From assembly GCF_002724055.1 (NCBI RefSeq), contig NZ_BDQY01000015.1, positions 1-64,000 of the forward strand: a stretch of DNA of 64,000 bases, in the 5' to 3' direction. Made by a program: the position numbers and the translations under genes. This stretch comes from Tepidibacter mesophilus. GTDB taxonomy: Bacteria > Bacillota > Clostridia > Peptostreptococcales > Peptostreptococcaceae. A model generated the notes under the pieces. That model made no database searches. It was given only the letters and a program-made list of their open reading frames with translations, and had not been told where the DNA came from. Positions 18,401 through 25,864 of this stretch are shown in pieces (position 1 is the first letter of the stretch; each line of letters begins with the position of its first letter).

Positions 18401-20315
18401 TATTCCTGTTAATATTTCAAATCCTAAAGATTTGAAAATACTAAGTGAGAGTTTTCCTGAATCTGATATTTCTATAGTCATAGGCAGCGATGTAATAATG
18501 AACGCATCTGCATACAAAAAAACTGCTTCTAATAATTCTATACATAATTTTTCTCATATAATTTTCAAAAGAAATATAAACGATTCTACTAGCCTTAACG
18601 ATAAACTTAAGTCTCAAATTGATAAACTAGAAAAAAACGCTATAGTGCTTAATTTACCTGCCCAATACGAAGATGTAAGCTCTAGTCAAATAAGAAATTA
18701 TATAGATGAAGATAGAGATATTTCAGAACTTCTAGATCCTCTTGCACAAAAATATATATACGAAAAAGGATTGTACCAAAGAGAACCGCAATACAAATCT
18801 CTTATAAAGACAATGTCTATAGATATAAATATAGTTACTGATATATCTGATGATTTAATAGACAGAATAGATTTAGAGTTTTTCAATGACAATAATTACA
18901 ATATCAAAAACCTATATAATAACTTAAAAATGTGTAATACCAAAATATTATATATTCAAGATTCTAGTAAAAACAATAAAATATTAGGATTTTGTTTATT
19001 TCATCAACTAAATTGGAGTATGCTTTATAAAGAATTTAAAAACCATACTACATCTGAATACGTACGTCAAAATGTAATAGGAAAAGCAGTTGTAATAGAT
19101 TATATGCACTGTATAAAAGATTACGAAATAGGAAGCCTAGATCAAATATTAATAACAGAAGTATTATCTTTTTGTATTAAAAGAGACTATACTTATGCTC
19201 TATATAAAGACACTGATAACTACAGTTTAACTAAATCAACTCACGATATATTGAAGCTTCAGGGATTTTTAGAAGTATCAGATAAAGATTTAGACTCTAT
19301 TTATATAGTTAATATGACAAATCCTTGTGTATTGACCTTAGATGTTGAATCCTTTATAAAAGCTCCATTTGTAGATAGTAATAGCGTAAAAAAAACCATA
19401 TTAAAATCCAGACAAAAACTACAAGAAACTCTTAGCTGTATTTATCCAGGTAACCTCGTGTTATCATTTGATAAAACAGTTTTATATGAGAATTTGATAC
19501 GAAAAGTATGCAAAGAAAATAAAGTTCCATCTATAGTCTTAAAACCTAGAAAATTAGGTGATTCCATGTGTGTTCCATTTGGTAACCTATTAAAAGGAAT
19601 TGTAGTTCCAAACACAGTTACCAAATCTCTTCATACAGAAAAATTATTTAATCCTAGCTTGACTGATTTTTCTATTGCTTCATATCCTTACTACCTTGAT
19701 CTTCATAGTCAAATTAAAACAATAGCATCATTTGATAGAAATGTAATTCTTATAGACGATATTTTGAATAAGGGGTATAGAATAAAAGCTATAGACCCTA
19801 TACTAAAAGAACAAAACGTAAATGTTAATAAAATTATAGTAGGTGTACTATCAGGTAGAGGAAAGGAACTTATGGATATTCAAGATAGACCTGTAGATTG
19901 TGCTTATTTTATTCCAAACCTACGACTATGGTTTAATGAAAATGCAATGTATCCATTTATAGGAGGAGATACTCTTTGGAGAGGGGTTGCTCCTAAAAGA
20001 AATTTAATTCCTTCTATTAATATGATATTTCCTTATTCATCTTTATCATTTGTCAAAAATGCATCTAAATCGTCTTTATACGAACTATCAAGAGTTTGTA
20101 TCCAAAATTCTATAGATATATTGAAATCTATAGAAAAAGAATACGAAAGAATGCACAAACGCAAGCTTACTTTGAATCATCTAGGAGAAGTATTAAAATC
20201 ACCTAGATACCTCGATCATGGAAAAAATATGAATTATGATTTAAATTTAAATCCATCTCATTATTTAGAAAACGACTTAGAACTCTTAAAACGTATGGAG
20301 AATATAATAATTTAG
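15459..20315 (+). CDS. Giant multidomain protein: HD, NMN adenylyltransferase-like, phosphoribosyltransferase-like
   Basis: 1618 residues, no signal or membrane segment. Residues about 170-330 form an HD phosphohydrolase-like domain (DHICGVHHLA, AAGHDLGKFG with H219-D220). About 370-890 is helical and may be HEAT-like repeats. About 912-1110 is a NadD-type nucleotidyltransferase with FFPGTFDPFSIGH and the closing SSSQIRNYI motif. About 1130-1290 may be GNAT-like (weak). About 1370-1560 resembles a type I phosphoribosyltransferase, with VILIDDILNKGYR as the PRPP loop. HD plus NadD echoes the yqeK-nadD gene pairing of Bacillota. ATG 15459 is preferred to the TTG before it from the GGAGGTG spacing. 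First gene of a three-gene operon; the combined role is unknown. Confidence 0.75.
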   Translation: MKKDIVIDIHKEILDAVLNLDFSNEISRSSLKNNIDNYLFIANINNLIKNGDYTCKSILTVCQSLLDNIHPNLIKSDWLNYTYNLLLYKSFPDSVEIDIQNIPETIKLACNIYIEIIRVFCKYEKLSNNSSFYIQYPLNFLDTHEIDSLEMQSEYTRFLRYFNNEYIYEMMKLNQEILNHNTLDHICGVHHLALNIARQIKNMAIPIDLGRVSGSAAGHDLGKFGCKKSESKRVAYLHYYYTDKWFKKHHITYIGHTALNHSVWDLELENLSIESLILIYCDFRVKNNDKFQMSIFSLKESFNIILQKLDNVDDLKKKRYEKVYAKLKDFEDYLIHIGIDLGYQDIKHDKSKQAYYSLISGNEIIRNLKYLSVHHNINLMHKLRSEHSLNYILELARSENDGDNIRKYLQVFEEYSTYLTQNQKIVMLKFLYENLIHPDEDIRKQCAYLIGNLIAVFDENYRKEIPNDVKLNNPLTTSYSLLCDYLNLFINPDHKIIDIHQKWIGYNISIMISSLFSNCNESQIQTYKNIVFSYYKKYFNKNNSIQLYLINSAKYIPVTSDDFVLLDYILSSLNNDNDNIRISALNIIYILLNKENNNFNLNQNINEFFETNILKSQIPAENFLKFKISTKLNLKNITLNKYRSFYLSDESKIGNIFLSNLKTLTPWIIKKINIDLLFEYNVKNLNNMAYTAMHFCNLLKVSSIESVRNAAGKNIIKIMPYLSLEERNDIAIELLRSLEIEKYQFSKYIPDYLGEIILYLQPIELDEIIDDFIQKIKQSNNQITSLVLETVGITLKNYPKYKDRFLENEDASNKRLIKILGILLSGLAHYDYHVKQTSFRVIGRHLFASKKLKIENKKNIFKLIAKKLLVLIDSVESKDIVFFTNAAALNQVYRFINAYTFAKKDISINVPSKIAFFPGTFDPFSIGHKEIAKAIQNLGFEVYLSVDEFSWSKKAQPNLFRRNIINMSIANEPNIYLYPDDIPVNISNPKDLKILSESFPESDISIVIGSDVIMNASAYKKTASNNSIHNFSHIIFKRNINDSTSLNDKLKSQIDKLEKNAIVLNLPAQYEDVSSSQIRNYIDEDRDISELLDPLAQKYIYEKGLYQREPQYKSLIKTMSIDINIVTDISDDLIDRIDLEFFNDNNYNIKNLYNNLKMCNTKILYIQDSSKNNKILGFCLFHQLNWSMLYKEFKNHTTSEYVRQNVIGKAVVIDYMHCIKDYEIGSLDQILITEVLSFCIKRDYTYALYKDTDNYSLTKSTHDILKLQGFLEVSDKDLDSIYIVNMTNPCVLTLDVESFIKAPFVDSNSVKKTILKSRQKLQETLSCIYPGNLVLSFDKTVLYENLIRKVCKENKVPSIVLKPRKLGDSMCVPFGNLLKGIVVPNTVTKSLHTEKLFNPSLTDFSIASYPYYLDLHSQIKTIASFDRNVILIDDILNKGYRIKAIDPILKEQNVNVNKIIVGVLSGRGKELMDIQDRPVDCAYFIPNLRLWFNENAMYPFIGGDTLWRGVAPKRNLIPSINMIFPYSSLSFVKNASKSSLYELSRVCIQNSIDILKSIEKEYERMHKRKLTLNHLGEVLKSPRYLDHGKNMNYDLNLNPSHYLENDLELLKRMENIII

Positions 20316-20331
20316 AATTGGAGATGATTAA

Positions 20332-21585
20332 ATGTTTTTTTATAAATTAGACGATATAGTACTATTTTCAAACTTTAATTACGATTTAGATGAAATATCA
20401 GAAACTGAAGCCATGAGTAACGAAAATATTATATATTTTTTAAATAGATTAAATCCATTAAATTCAAGAAAAATGTTTTGTGTATCACATCCTAGTTTGC
20501 TTTATTTAGAAGAAGAAAATATAAATCTAATAAACATATCCAATAATTCAGAATGCAAAACTCCATTATGGATAATGGATAAAACAAACGATAGAAAAGT
20601 TATAGGTATAAATACAAATTACTCTAATTGGAAAGAATCAATAAATTACACTTTACCTGAATCATGGAAAGTAAATATAGTTGGTCTTGGTGATGTAGGC
20701 TCTACTCTTTTAATAGGTCTCAAACTTTTAGGTACAAATACTATAGACTCTATAGGTTTATACGGATTAAACAAAAACAATCTTCAAAGATTGGAATACG
20801 AGATGAACCAAATAATAGATCCATTTTCTAATGAACACATGCCTGAAATAAATATAGTAGAAGAAGATAAATTGTTTGACTGCGATATGTTCGTATTTTG
20901 TGCATCAAAAGGAATCCCTCCTGTAGGGTCAAATGTGTCAGATGTTAGAATGATCCAATTTCAAGAAAATGCAAAGATAGTCAGTCATTACGCAAGAAAA
21001 GCTCGCCATTCTTCTTTTAAAGGAATATTTGCAGTTGTATCAGACCCTGTCGACCCACTTTGCAAGGTTTCGTTTATATCAAGCAATAAAGATGAAAATG
21101 GAAATTTAGACTTTCTTGGTCTAAGCTCAGATCAAATTAGAGGATATGGTCTTGGAGTTATGAATGCTAGAGCTATATATTATTCTCAAAAAGATTCTAA
21201 TACAAAAAATTATATAAATGAAGGAAGAGCATTCGGTCCTCATGGAAAAGGTCTTATAATAGCAAATAGTATAAATGACTACGATGAAGAATTGTCTTTA
21301 ATTCTTACTAACAAAGCTATAAATGCAAATATAGATGTTAGAAACACTGGATTTAAACCTTATATTGCTCCAGCTTTATCATCAGGAGCCTTATCTCTTA
21401 TAAATACCATGAAGGGCAATTGGAACTATAGCTCAACTTATATGGGTAGTATTTTTATGGGAGCAAAAAACAGATTGACAAAGTCCGGGGTAGAAATAGA
21501 AATGCTACATCTTCCAGAACAATTATTAAGCAAAATAGAAAATACTTACAAAGATTTAAATGATATAGATTGCTTTAAATTCTAA
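20332..21585 (+). CDS. LDH/MDH-fold dehydrogenase-like protein
   Basis: 417 residues. About 125 N-terminal residues are unlike any family I recognise. Then comes an NAD-binding Rossmann domain (NIVGLGDVGSTLLIGL) and a lactate/malate dehydrogenase-like catalytic part: FAVVSDPVDPLCKVSF corresponds to the NPVD motif and FGPHGKG to the catalytic-His loop GxHG. It is about 100 residues longer than ordinary LDH. It lies 16 bases after the giant gene, with RBS TGGAGATGA. The association suggests a substrate made or modified by the giant protein, but the actual 2-hydroxyacid is not known. Confidence 0.7.
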   Translation: MFFYKLDDIVLFSNFNYDLDEISETEAMSNENIIYFLNRLNPLNSRKMFCVSHPSLLYLEEENINLINISNNSECKTPLWIMDKTNDRKVIGINTNYSNWKESINYTLPESWKVNIVGLGDVGSTLLIGLKLLGTNTIDSIGLYGLNKNNLQRLEYEMNQIIDPFSNEHMPEINIVEEDKLFDCDMFVFCASKGIPPVGSNVSDVRMIQFQENAKIVSHYARKARHSSFKGIFAVVSDPVDPLCKVSFISSNKDENGNLDFLGLSSDQIRGYGLGVMNARAIYYSQKDSNTKNYINEGRAFGPHGKGLIIANSINDYDEELSLILTNKAINANIDVRNTGFKPYIAPALSSGALSLINTMKGNWNYSSTYMGSIFMGAKNRLTKSGVEIEMLHLPEQLLSKIENTYKDLNDIDCFKF

Positions 21586-21609
21586 TATTTAATCGAGGGA
21601 AGTGTTATT

Positions 21610-22656
21610 ATGGATACTCTTTATATTGTAATGCCAAGTGCATCAAAAGAGTTTAAGTCATTTATACATACTTTAACGAACGATTTGAATACGGTATTTA
21701 TTGAAGAAGAATCAAACTTACCCGATCTTAGAAATAAAAAAATATTATTTGCATTAGAGCTTGATGATTGTGGGTTTAACAATATTTTATTCGGTATAAT
21801 ATCTAAATTATATAAAAGAGGAAAACATTCTCTAAATAACTCAAGTGCTATACTTATAGTTCAAAGTCCTACTGAACTATATACAAAGAGTTCCTCACAA
21901 AATATAATATTTCTACTAAATCAAATAGGATGTTCATTTATAGGACACCCTTTAGTTGAAGCTACTAAAGATTTAAATAATTTCATGACATGGAAGAAAA
22001 GATTAGACCTTGAACTTGATAATGTATATTTCCATTTGTCTAAAAAATTAATTAAAAACTTTATGAAGAAGCACTACGAGCCGATAGAAACTCCTAATAT
22101 ACTAGCACTTCATGCAAGCTCTTATGATACATCTAATACATTGATGCTTTGGAATATGGTAAAAAAGCACTTAACCAACTGCACAATAAACGAATTTCAT
22201 GTTGAAAATGGAACAATAACAGATTGCAAGGGATGTTCTTATATAGCATGTAAGCACTACAGCGAAAATAATAGTTGTTTTTACGGAGGAACTATAACTA
22301 AAGAACTCTTACCTAGTATAAAAAAAGCTGATTGTATAGTATGGATATGCCCAAACTACAACGATGCTATATCAGCTAAACTTATGGCAGTTATTAATAG
22401 ACTAACCGTGCTTTATAGAAAAATGAAATTTTACGATAAAAGTATATTTTCTATAGTAGTTTCTGGCAACTCAGGTAGTGATTCAGTAGCAAAGCAACTG
22501 ATAGGAGCTTTAAATATAAATAAAGGTTTTCATATGCCACCTAATTTTTCTTTAATGGCAACAGCTAATGATCCAAAGAGTATACTAAATGTAGATGATA
22601 TAGATTCAAAAGCAAAAGAATTCGCAGATCATATTATTGATAATATAAAAAAATAA
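21610..22656 (+). CDS. Flavodoxin-like NAD(P)H-dependent/iron-sulfur flavoprotein
   Basis: 348 residues in two halves. The N-terminal half (1-155) looks like a degenerate flavodoxin fold. The C-terminal half is an NADPH-dependent FMN reductase-like domain (ILALHASSYDTSNTL as the phosphate loop) with cysteines at TDCKGCSYIACKHYSENN and the following NSCFYGG, as in iron-sulfur flavoproteins, and IVWICPNYND as the flavin-binding stretch. Third gene of the operon with GAGGGAAG 9 bases before its ATG. It may be the redox partner of the operon; partner and substrate are unknown. A terminator follows. Confidence 0.7.
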   Translation: MDTLYIVMPSASKEFKSFIHTLTNDLNTVFIEEESNLPDLRNKKILFALELDDCGFNNILFGIISKLYKRGKHSLNNSSAILIVQSPTELYTKSSSQNIIFLLNQIGCSFIGHPLVEATKDLNNFMTWKKRLDLELDNVYFHLSKKLIKNFMKKHYEPIETPNILALHASSYDTSNTLMLWNMVKKHLTNCTINEFHVENGTITDCKGCSYIACKHYSENNSCFYGGTITKELLPSIKKADCIVWICPNYNDAISAKLMAVINRLTVLYRKMKFYDKSIFSIVVSGNSGSDSVAKQLIGALNINKGFHMPPNFSLMATANDPKSILNVDDIDSKAKEFADHIIDNIKK

Positions 22657-22660
22657 TCAT

Positions 22661-22697
22661 AAAATAGCAATAAAGCTAATAACTTTATTGCTATTTT
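22661..22697. terminator. Bidirectional terminator
   Basis: AAAATAGCAATAAAG and CTTTATTGCTATTTT form a 15-bp stem with a 7-base loop, ending the three-gene operon and overlapping the stop of the convergent GNAT gene. Confidence 0.9.
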
Positions 22698-23173
22698 AGA
22701 AATTTTTCTACTTCATAAACCATTTTTATATCTACCTCTTCATAGTGACTATCGTCTAGAGCTACTTTTTTAAAACCCAGTTTCTCATATAGTCCAATTG
22801 CAGCTTTTAATTTGCTATTTGTATACAGAACTATATTCTTGTATCCTAATTCATAGGACTCTTTAATAGCCTTTTCCATTAGTTTGCTTCCAAGTCCCAA
22901 TCCTTTAAAGTTTTTATCCACTGCCAATTTTAAAATCTCAACAGTATCACTTGATGATGATTTTAGAGCAACTGTCCCTATTATTTTTTCATCTTTTTTT
23001 AATAAATAAACTTTTCCATTCTTATTCAAAATTTCTCTTTCAACATTTTGAATTATTATCTCATCCTTTTCTTCAAGTAAGCCATACTCCAATAACCATT
23101 TCATATTAAGATCGATGTATTCATCTTTATATTTTTTATCGTATTCAATAATTTCTATCGTATTATTCTTCAT
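22691..23173 (-). CDS. GNAT family N-acetyltransferase
   Basis: 160 residues. The acetyl-CoA loop is seen in VDKNFKGLGLGSKLMEKAI (motif A, Q/R-x-x-G-x-G/A form) and the C-terminal part has AAIGLYEKLGFKKV, typical for GNAT enzymes. Substrate is not predictable. The start is preceded by TAGGAGGA. It appears monocistronic. Confidence 0.88.
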   Translation of the reverse strand: MKNNTIEIIEYDKKYKDEYIDLNMKWLLEYGLLEEKDEIIIQNVEREILNKNGKVYLLKKDEKIIGTVALKSSSSDTVEILKLAVDKNFKGLGLGSKLMEKAIKESYELGYKNIVLYTNSKLKAAIGLYEKLGFKKVALDDSHYEEVDIKMVYEVEKFLK

Positions 23174-23326
23174 TAAATCCTCCTACTACCTATAAGTTTA
23201 TATATTACATAATCCCTCTACTTATATTTGCCCGATTTAACAATTTTCACTCTATTTCCACCCATTTAATTTTTCATAAATACATCAACTAAATACACAG
23301 TTATATCTGGACTAAAAAATAAAGCC

Positions 23327-23376
23327 CATTAAAATATTAGCTACTTTCTGGTAAAACCAGTAGCGTTATTTCAATG
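23327..23376 (-). terminator. Long hairpin downstream of apbE
   Basis: CATT..AATA..GCTACT..CTGGT pairs with ACCAG..TAGC..TATT..AATG, with small bulges, and on the minus strand is followed by GGCTTTATTTTTTAG. It lies about 30 bases past the apbE stop, on the upstream side of that gene's neighbour, so it fits the terminator of the GNAT transcript or a leader element. The orientation is uncertain. Confidence 0.45.
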
Positions 23377-23407
23377 AGTTTCATTTTTGGCTAAAGCACT
23401 AATATAT

Positions 23408-24442
23408 TTAGTTTTTATAAATAAACTCATCATTTGTAAGTTCAAAAATATTCTTAAGCCCAGACGTTGTATAAACTTTTTTATCCTTAGTTACAAATAT
23501 AGCCTCCACACGATCTAAAGACTCTATAAGTTTTCTACCTTCATCAAGTCCCATTAGGTAAACACTAGTTGATAGGGCATCTGCATCGATCCCACTTTCT
23601 GTTATTATACTTGTACCTATAAGTTCATTATCTGCAGGATATCCAGTTTTAGCATCTAATATGTGATGATATCTTTTCCCATCTTTTTCAAAATACCTTT
23701 CATAGTTTCCAGATGTAACTATAGATTTATTCTCTACACTTACAACTCCAAGATATTCACCTCTAGTATCTAAAGGATTTTGTATTCCTATTCTCCATTT
23801 TGATCCATCTACTTTAGTCTCATAAGCCATTACATTTCCGCCCAAATTAACAAAAGCAGATTTTATATCATTTTCTATGAAAATTTTCTTTATTTCATCT
23901 CCAACATAACCTTTGGCTATAGCTCCAAGGTCTATTCCTTGATTTTCTCTTTTCAAGTATATAGTATTTTTAGCTTCATCAAATACAATATCATTATAGT
24001 CTATATTGCTTATAGCTTGATCTATCTCTCTTTGAGACGGAACTCTGGCATTTTCAGTTCCTATACCCCAAATACTGACTAAAGGATATACCGTAAGATT
24101 AAATCTCCCATTTGTAATATTACTATATTCAAATGCTTTTTTAGCTACATACATAGTCTCATCACTTACTTTAACACTTTGTTTACCTGCATTTTTATTT
24201 ACAATTACTATTTCACTATCCTCTATATTTGTAGACATTTTTTGCTCTATATCCTTTATTCTTTGTATACATTTATCTATAACTTCATTTGACTTATCTT
24301 GATCTTTATCGTAGATTTTAAAATCTATTATTGTTCCAAGCGCAAATGTCTCCCTTGATACAGGATCTATTTCTTTTTTAGAACAACCTGTAATTCCAAG
24401 TAGTAAGCTTATCGATAAAACAAATAATATTATTTTTTTCAT
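23408..24442 (-). CDS. apbE: FAD:protein FMN transferase lipoprotein ApbE
   Basis: 344 residues with a lipoprotein signal ending in GITGC. Family motifs are present: TFALGTIIDFKIYD near the start, the GAIAKGYVGDEI loop, FVNLGGNVMAYE and the metal site ESGIDADALSTSVYLMG. ApbE attaches FMN to Thr/Ser of flavoproteins such as NqrB/C, RnfD/G and urocanate reductase-like enzymes outside the membrane. It follows queT on the minus strand behind a terminator, so it is probably transcribed by readthrough or from its own promoter. Confidence 0.92.
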   Translation of the reverse strand: MKKIILFVLSISLLLGITGCSKKEIDPVSRETFALGTIIDFKIYDKDQDKSNEVIDKCIQRIKDIEQKMSTNIEDSEIVIVNKNAGKQSVKVSDETMYVAKKAFEYSNITNGRFNLTVYPLVSIWGIGTENARVPSQREIDQAISNIDYNDIVFDEAKNTIYLKRENQGIDLGAIAKGYVGDEIKKIFIENDIKSAFVNLGGNVMAYETKVDGSKWRIGIQNPLDTRGEYLGVVSVENKSIVTSGNYERYFEKDGKRYHHILDAKTGYPADNELIGTSIITESGIDADALSTSVYLMGLDEGRKLIESLDRVEAIFVTKDKKVYTTSGLKNIFELTNDEFIYKN

Positions 24443-24475
24443 ATGTCTAGTCCTTTCTTATTGTTTTTCATTCTA

Positions 24476-24513
24476 AAAAAGAAACAATTAGCTTGCTCTA
24501 ATTGTTTCTTTTT
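24476..24513. terminator. Terminator between queT and apbE
   Basis: AAAAAGAAACAATTAG and CTAATTGTTTCTTTTT form a 16-bp stem with a 6-base loop directly after the queT stop. Confidence 0.88.
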
Positions 24514-24516
24514 ATA

Positions 24517-24996
24517 TTATTCTAGTTTAAGAGTTTTTAAAAAACTCTCTTTATTTAAAATAGTTTTAAATACTGGATATCCCAGTACTGTCACCACTGC
24601 AAATTCTCCAATTAATACATACGCTGCTGAACTTAAATACGGTAAATTAAACAAATAATGGAGCTCCGCTCCTATTATTAACCCATTTATTATACTAGGC
24701 CAAAGACTTGCTATTAATAAATTTTTACTTTTACTTATTAAGTATACACTTATAAGTGTAGCTATACTTCCAACTACAACATCCACCATTCCAAGTGGAC
24801 TAAATAGATTGGCTATGATACATCCTAAAACTAAACCTGGTATATAAATAGGATTTATAAATGCAAGTAAAGTTAAGATTTCTGATATTCTAAATTGAAT
24901 TGCACCATAGCTTATAGGTGCTATAGCTATCGTAGCTACAGCATAAATAGCAGCAATTATACCTATAGTTGCTATTTTTTTAGAATCTAATTTCAT
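24517..24996 (-). CDS. queT: Queuosine precursor ECF transporter S component QueT
   Basis: 159 residues, five to six membrane segments. The sequence IQFRISEILTLLAFINPIY and LGCIIANLFSPLGMVDVVVG are typical of the QueT family, the substrate-binding subunit of an energy-coupling factor importer for queuosine precursors (preQ0/preQ1). No ECF ATPase lies nearby, so it should use the shared module. A preQ1-I-like pseudoknot that includes the Shine-Dalgarno lies right before the ATG, which supports the assignment. Confidence 0.93.
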   Translation of the reverse strand: MKLDSKKIATIGIIAAIYAVATIAIAPISYGAIQFRISEILTLLAFINPIYIPGLVLGCIIANLFSPLGMVDVVVGSIATLISVYLISKSKNLLIASLWPSIINGLIIGAELHYLFNLPYLSSAAYVLIGEFAVVTVLGYPVFKTILNKESFLKTLKLE

Positions 24997-25004
24997 ATTA
25001 TTAT

Positions 25005-25050
25005 ACCTCCTTGTTTTCTTTTAGAAGTGGTTATGCAAGGTGAACACTTC
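25005..25050 (-). promoter_or_regulatory. preQ1-I riboswitch, translational type
   Basis: Minus strand: GAAGTG-TTC-ACCTTG-CATAAC-CACTTC forms P1 (GAAGTG/CACTTC). An A-rich tail TAAAAGAAAA follows, then CAAGGAGG, whose CAAGG pairs with CCTTG in the loop to close an H-type pseudoknot. The TTC after P1 and AAC before its 3' strand fit the preQ1-I consensus. The second helix takes in the AAGGAGG of queT, so ligand binding would block translation. Confidence 0.88.
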
Positions 25051-25061
25051 AGCAGCATTTC

Positions 25062-25091
25062 ATTATATCATAAATTTCTCAATTCAATCAA
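25062..25091 (-). promoter_or_regulatory. Sigma-A promoter of queT
   Basis: TTGATT, an 18-base spacer and TATAAT on the minus strand; transcription would start close to the beginning of the preQ1 aptamer. Confidence 0.65.
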
Positions 25092-25151
25092 TCTCAAATA
25101 TAGTGTATAATTATAATAATCGTAGTAATAGTTTTAAAAGGAGAGATTTTT

Positions 25152-25742
25152 ATGAAGAAAGTTTTTATAGATACAGAAACAACAGGATTAAACCCAGGGC
25201 AAATATTACAACTTACATATTGCGTATGTGATATTAATGATAAAGGTGAAGAAAAAGTTGCATATTCTAAGAACTTCTTTTTTGATGTTGAATATGTAGA
25301 ACCATCAGCACAGCAAGTTCACGGATTCAGTGTAGATATATTGAAATCATTATCAAATGGTCAAAAGTTTAAAGATGTATATAAAGAAGTCGCAAATGAT
25401 TTACAGGGAGGTATTTTTATAGCCCACAATGTAAACTTTGATAAAAAATTCGTAGATGCAGAATTCAATCGACTTGGTGGTGTAGTGTGGTATCCCCATG
25501 ATTTTTTCTGTACTATGGAATATTTCAAACCTATAATCAATCTTAAAAACAAAAGTGGAAGAATAAAAAAACCTAGGCTTGAAGAGTCTATGCAATTTCT
25601 TCAAATAAAACCTGATAAAGTTCTAGATGGAGCTAAAAGACTTTTTAACTGTGATGATGTAAACTTCCACGATGCAAGGTATGATGTTGCAGCACTTGTA
25701 TCTTGTTACTATAAAGCAAAAAAACTTGGTTATAATCTGTAA
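25152..25742 (+). CDS. DnaQ-like 3'-5' exonuclease
   Basis: 196 residues. Exonuclease motifs of the DEDD superfamily: VFIDTETTGLNPG (Exo I, D-x-E), FIAHNVNFDKKFVDAEF (Exo II) and FHDARYDVAAL (Exo III, H-x(4)-D), so it is of the DEDDh type like DnaQ/PolC proofreading domains. It stands alone with AAAAGGAGAGA before the ATG. It could be a nucleic-acid repair or RNA-processing nuclease; the substrate is unknown. Confidence 0.9.
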   Translation: MKKVFIDTETTGLNPGQILQLTYCVCDINDKGEEKVAYSKNFFFDVEYVEPSAQQVHGFSVDILKSLSNGQKFKDVYKEVANDLQGGIFIAHNVNFDKKFVDAEFNRLGGVVWYPHDFFCTMEYFKPIINLKNKSGRIKKPRLEESMQFLQIKPDKVLDGAKRLFNCDDVNFHDARYDVAALVSCYYKAKKLGYNL

Positions 25743-25810
25743 TACACATTATACAAGTTGTTAACAATACTTTAAATAATTATCAAGAGTAGATATATTA
25801 TAATTAATAT

Positions 25811-25844
25811 AAAAAATCAGGTGAGTTAGTCTACCTGATTTTTT
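25811..25844. terminator. Bidirectional terminator
   Basis: AAAAAATCAGGT and ACCTGATTTTTT form a 12-bp stem with a 10-base loop between the exonuclease gene and the convergent yyaL. Confidence 0.9.
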
Positions 25845-25864
25845 ATACTTAACTGAAATTTATA

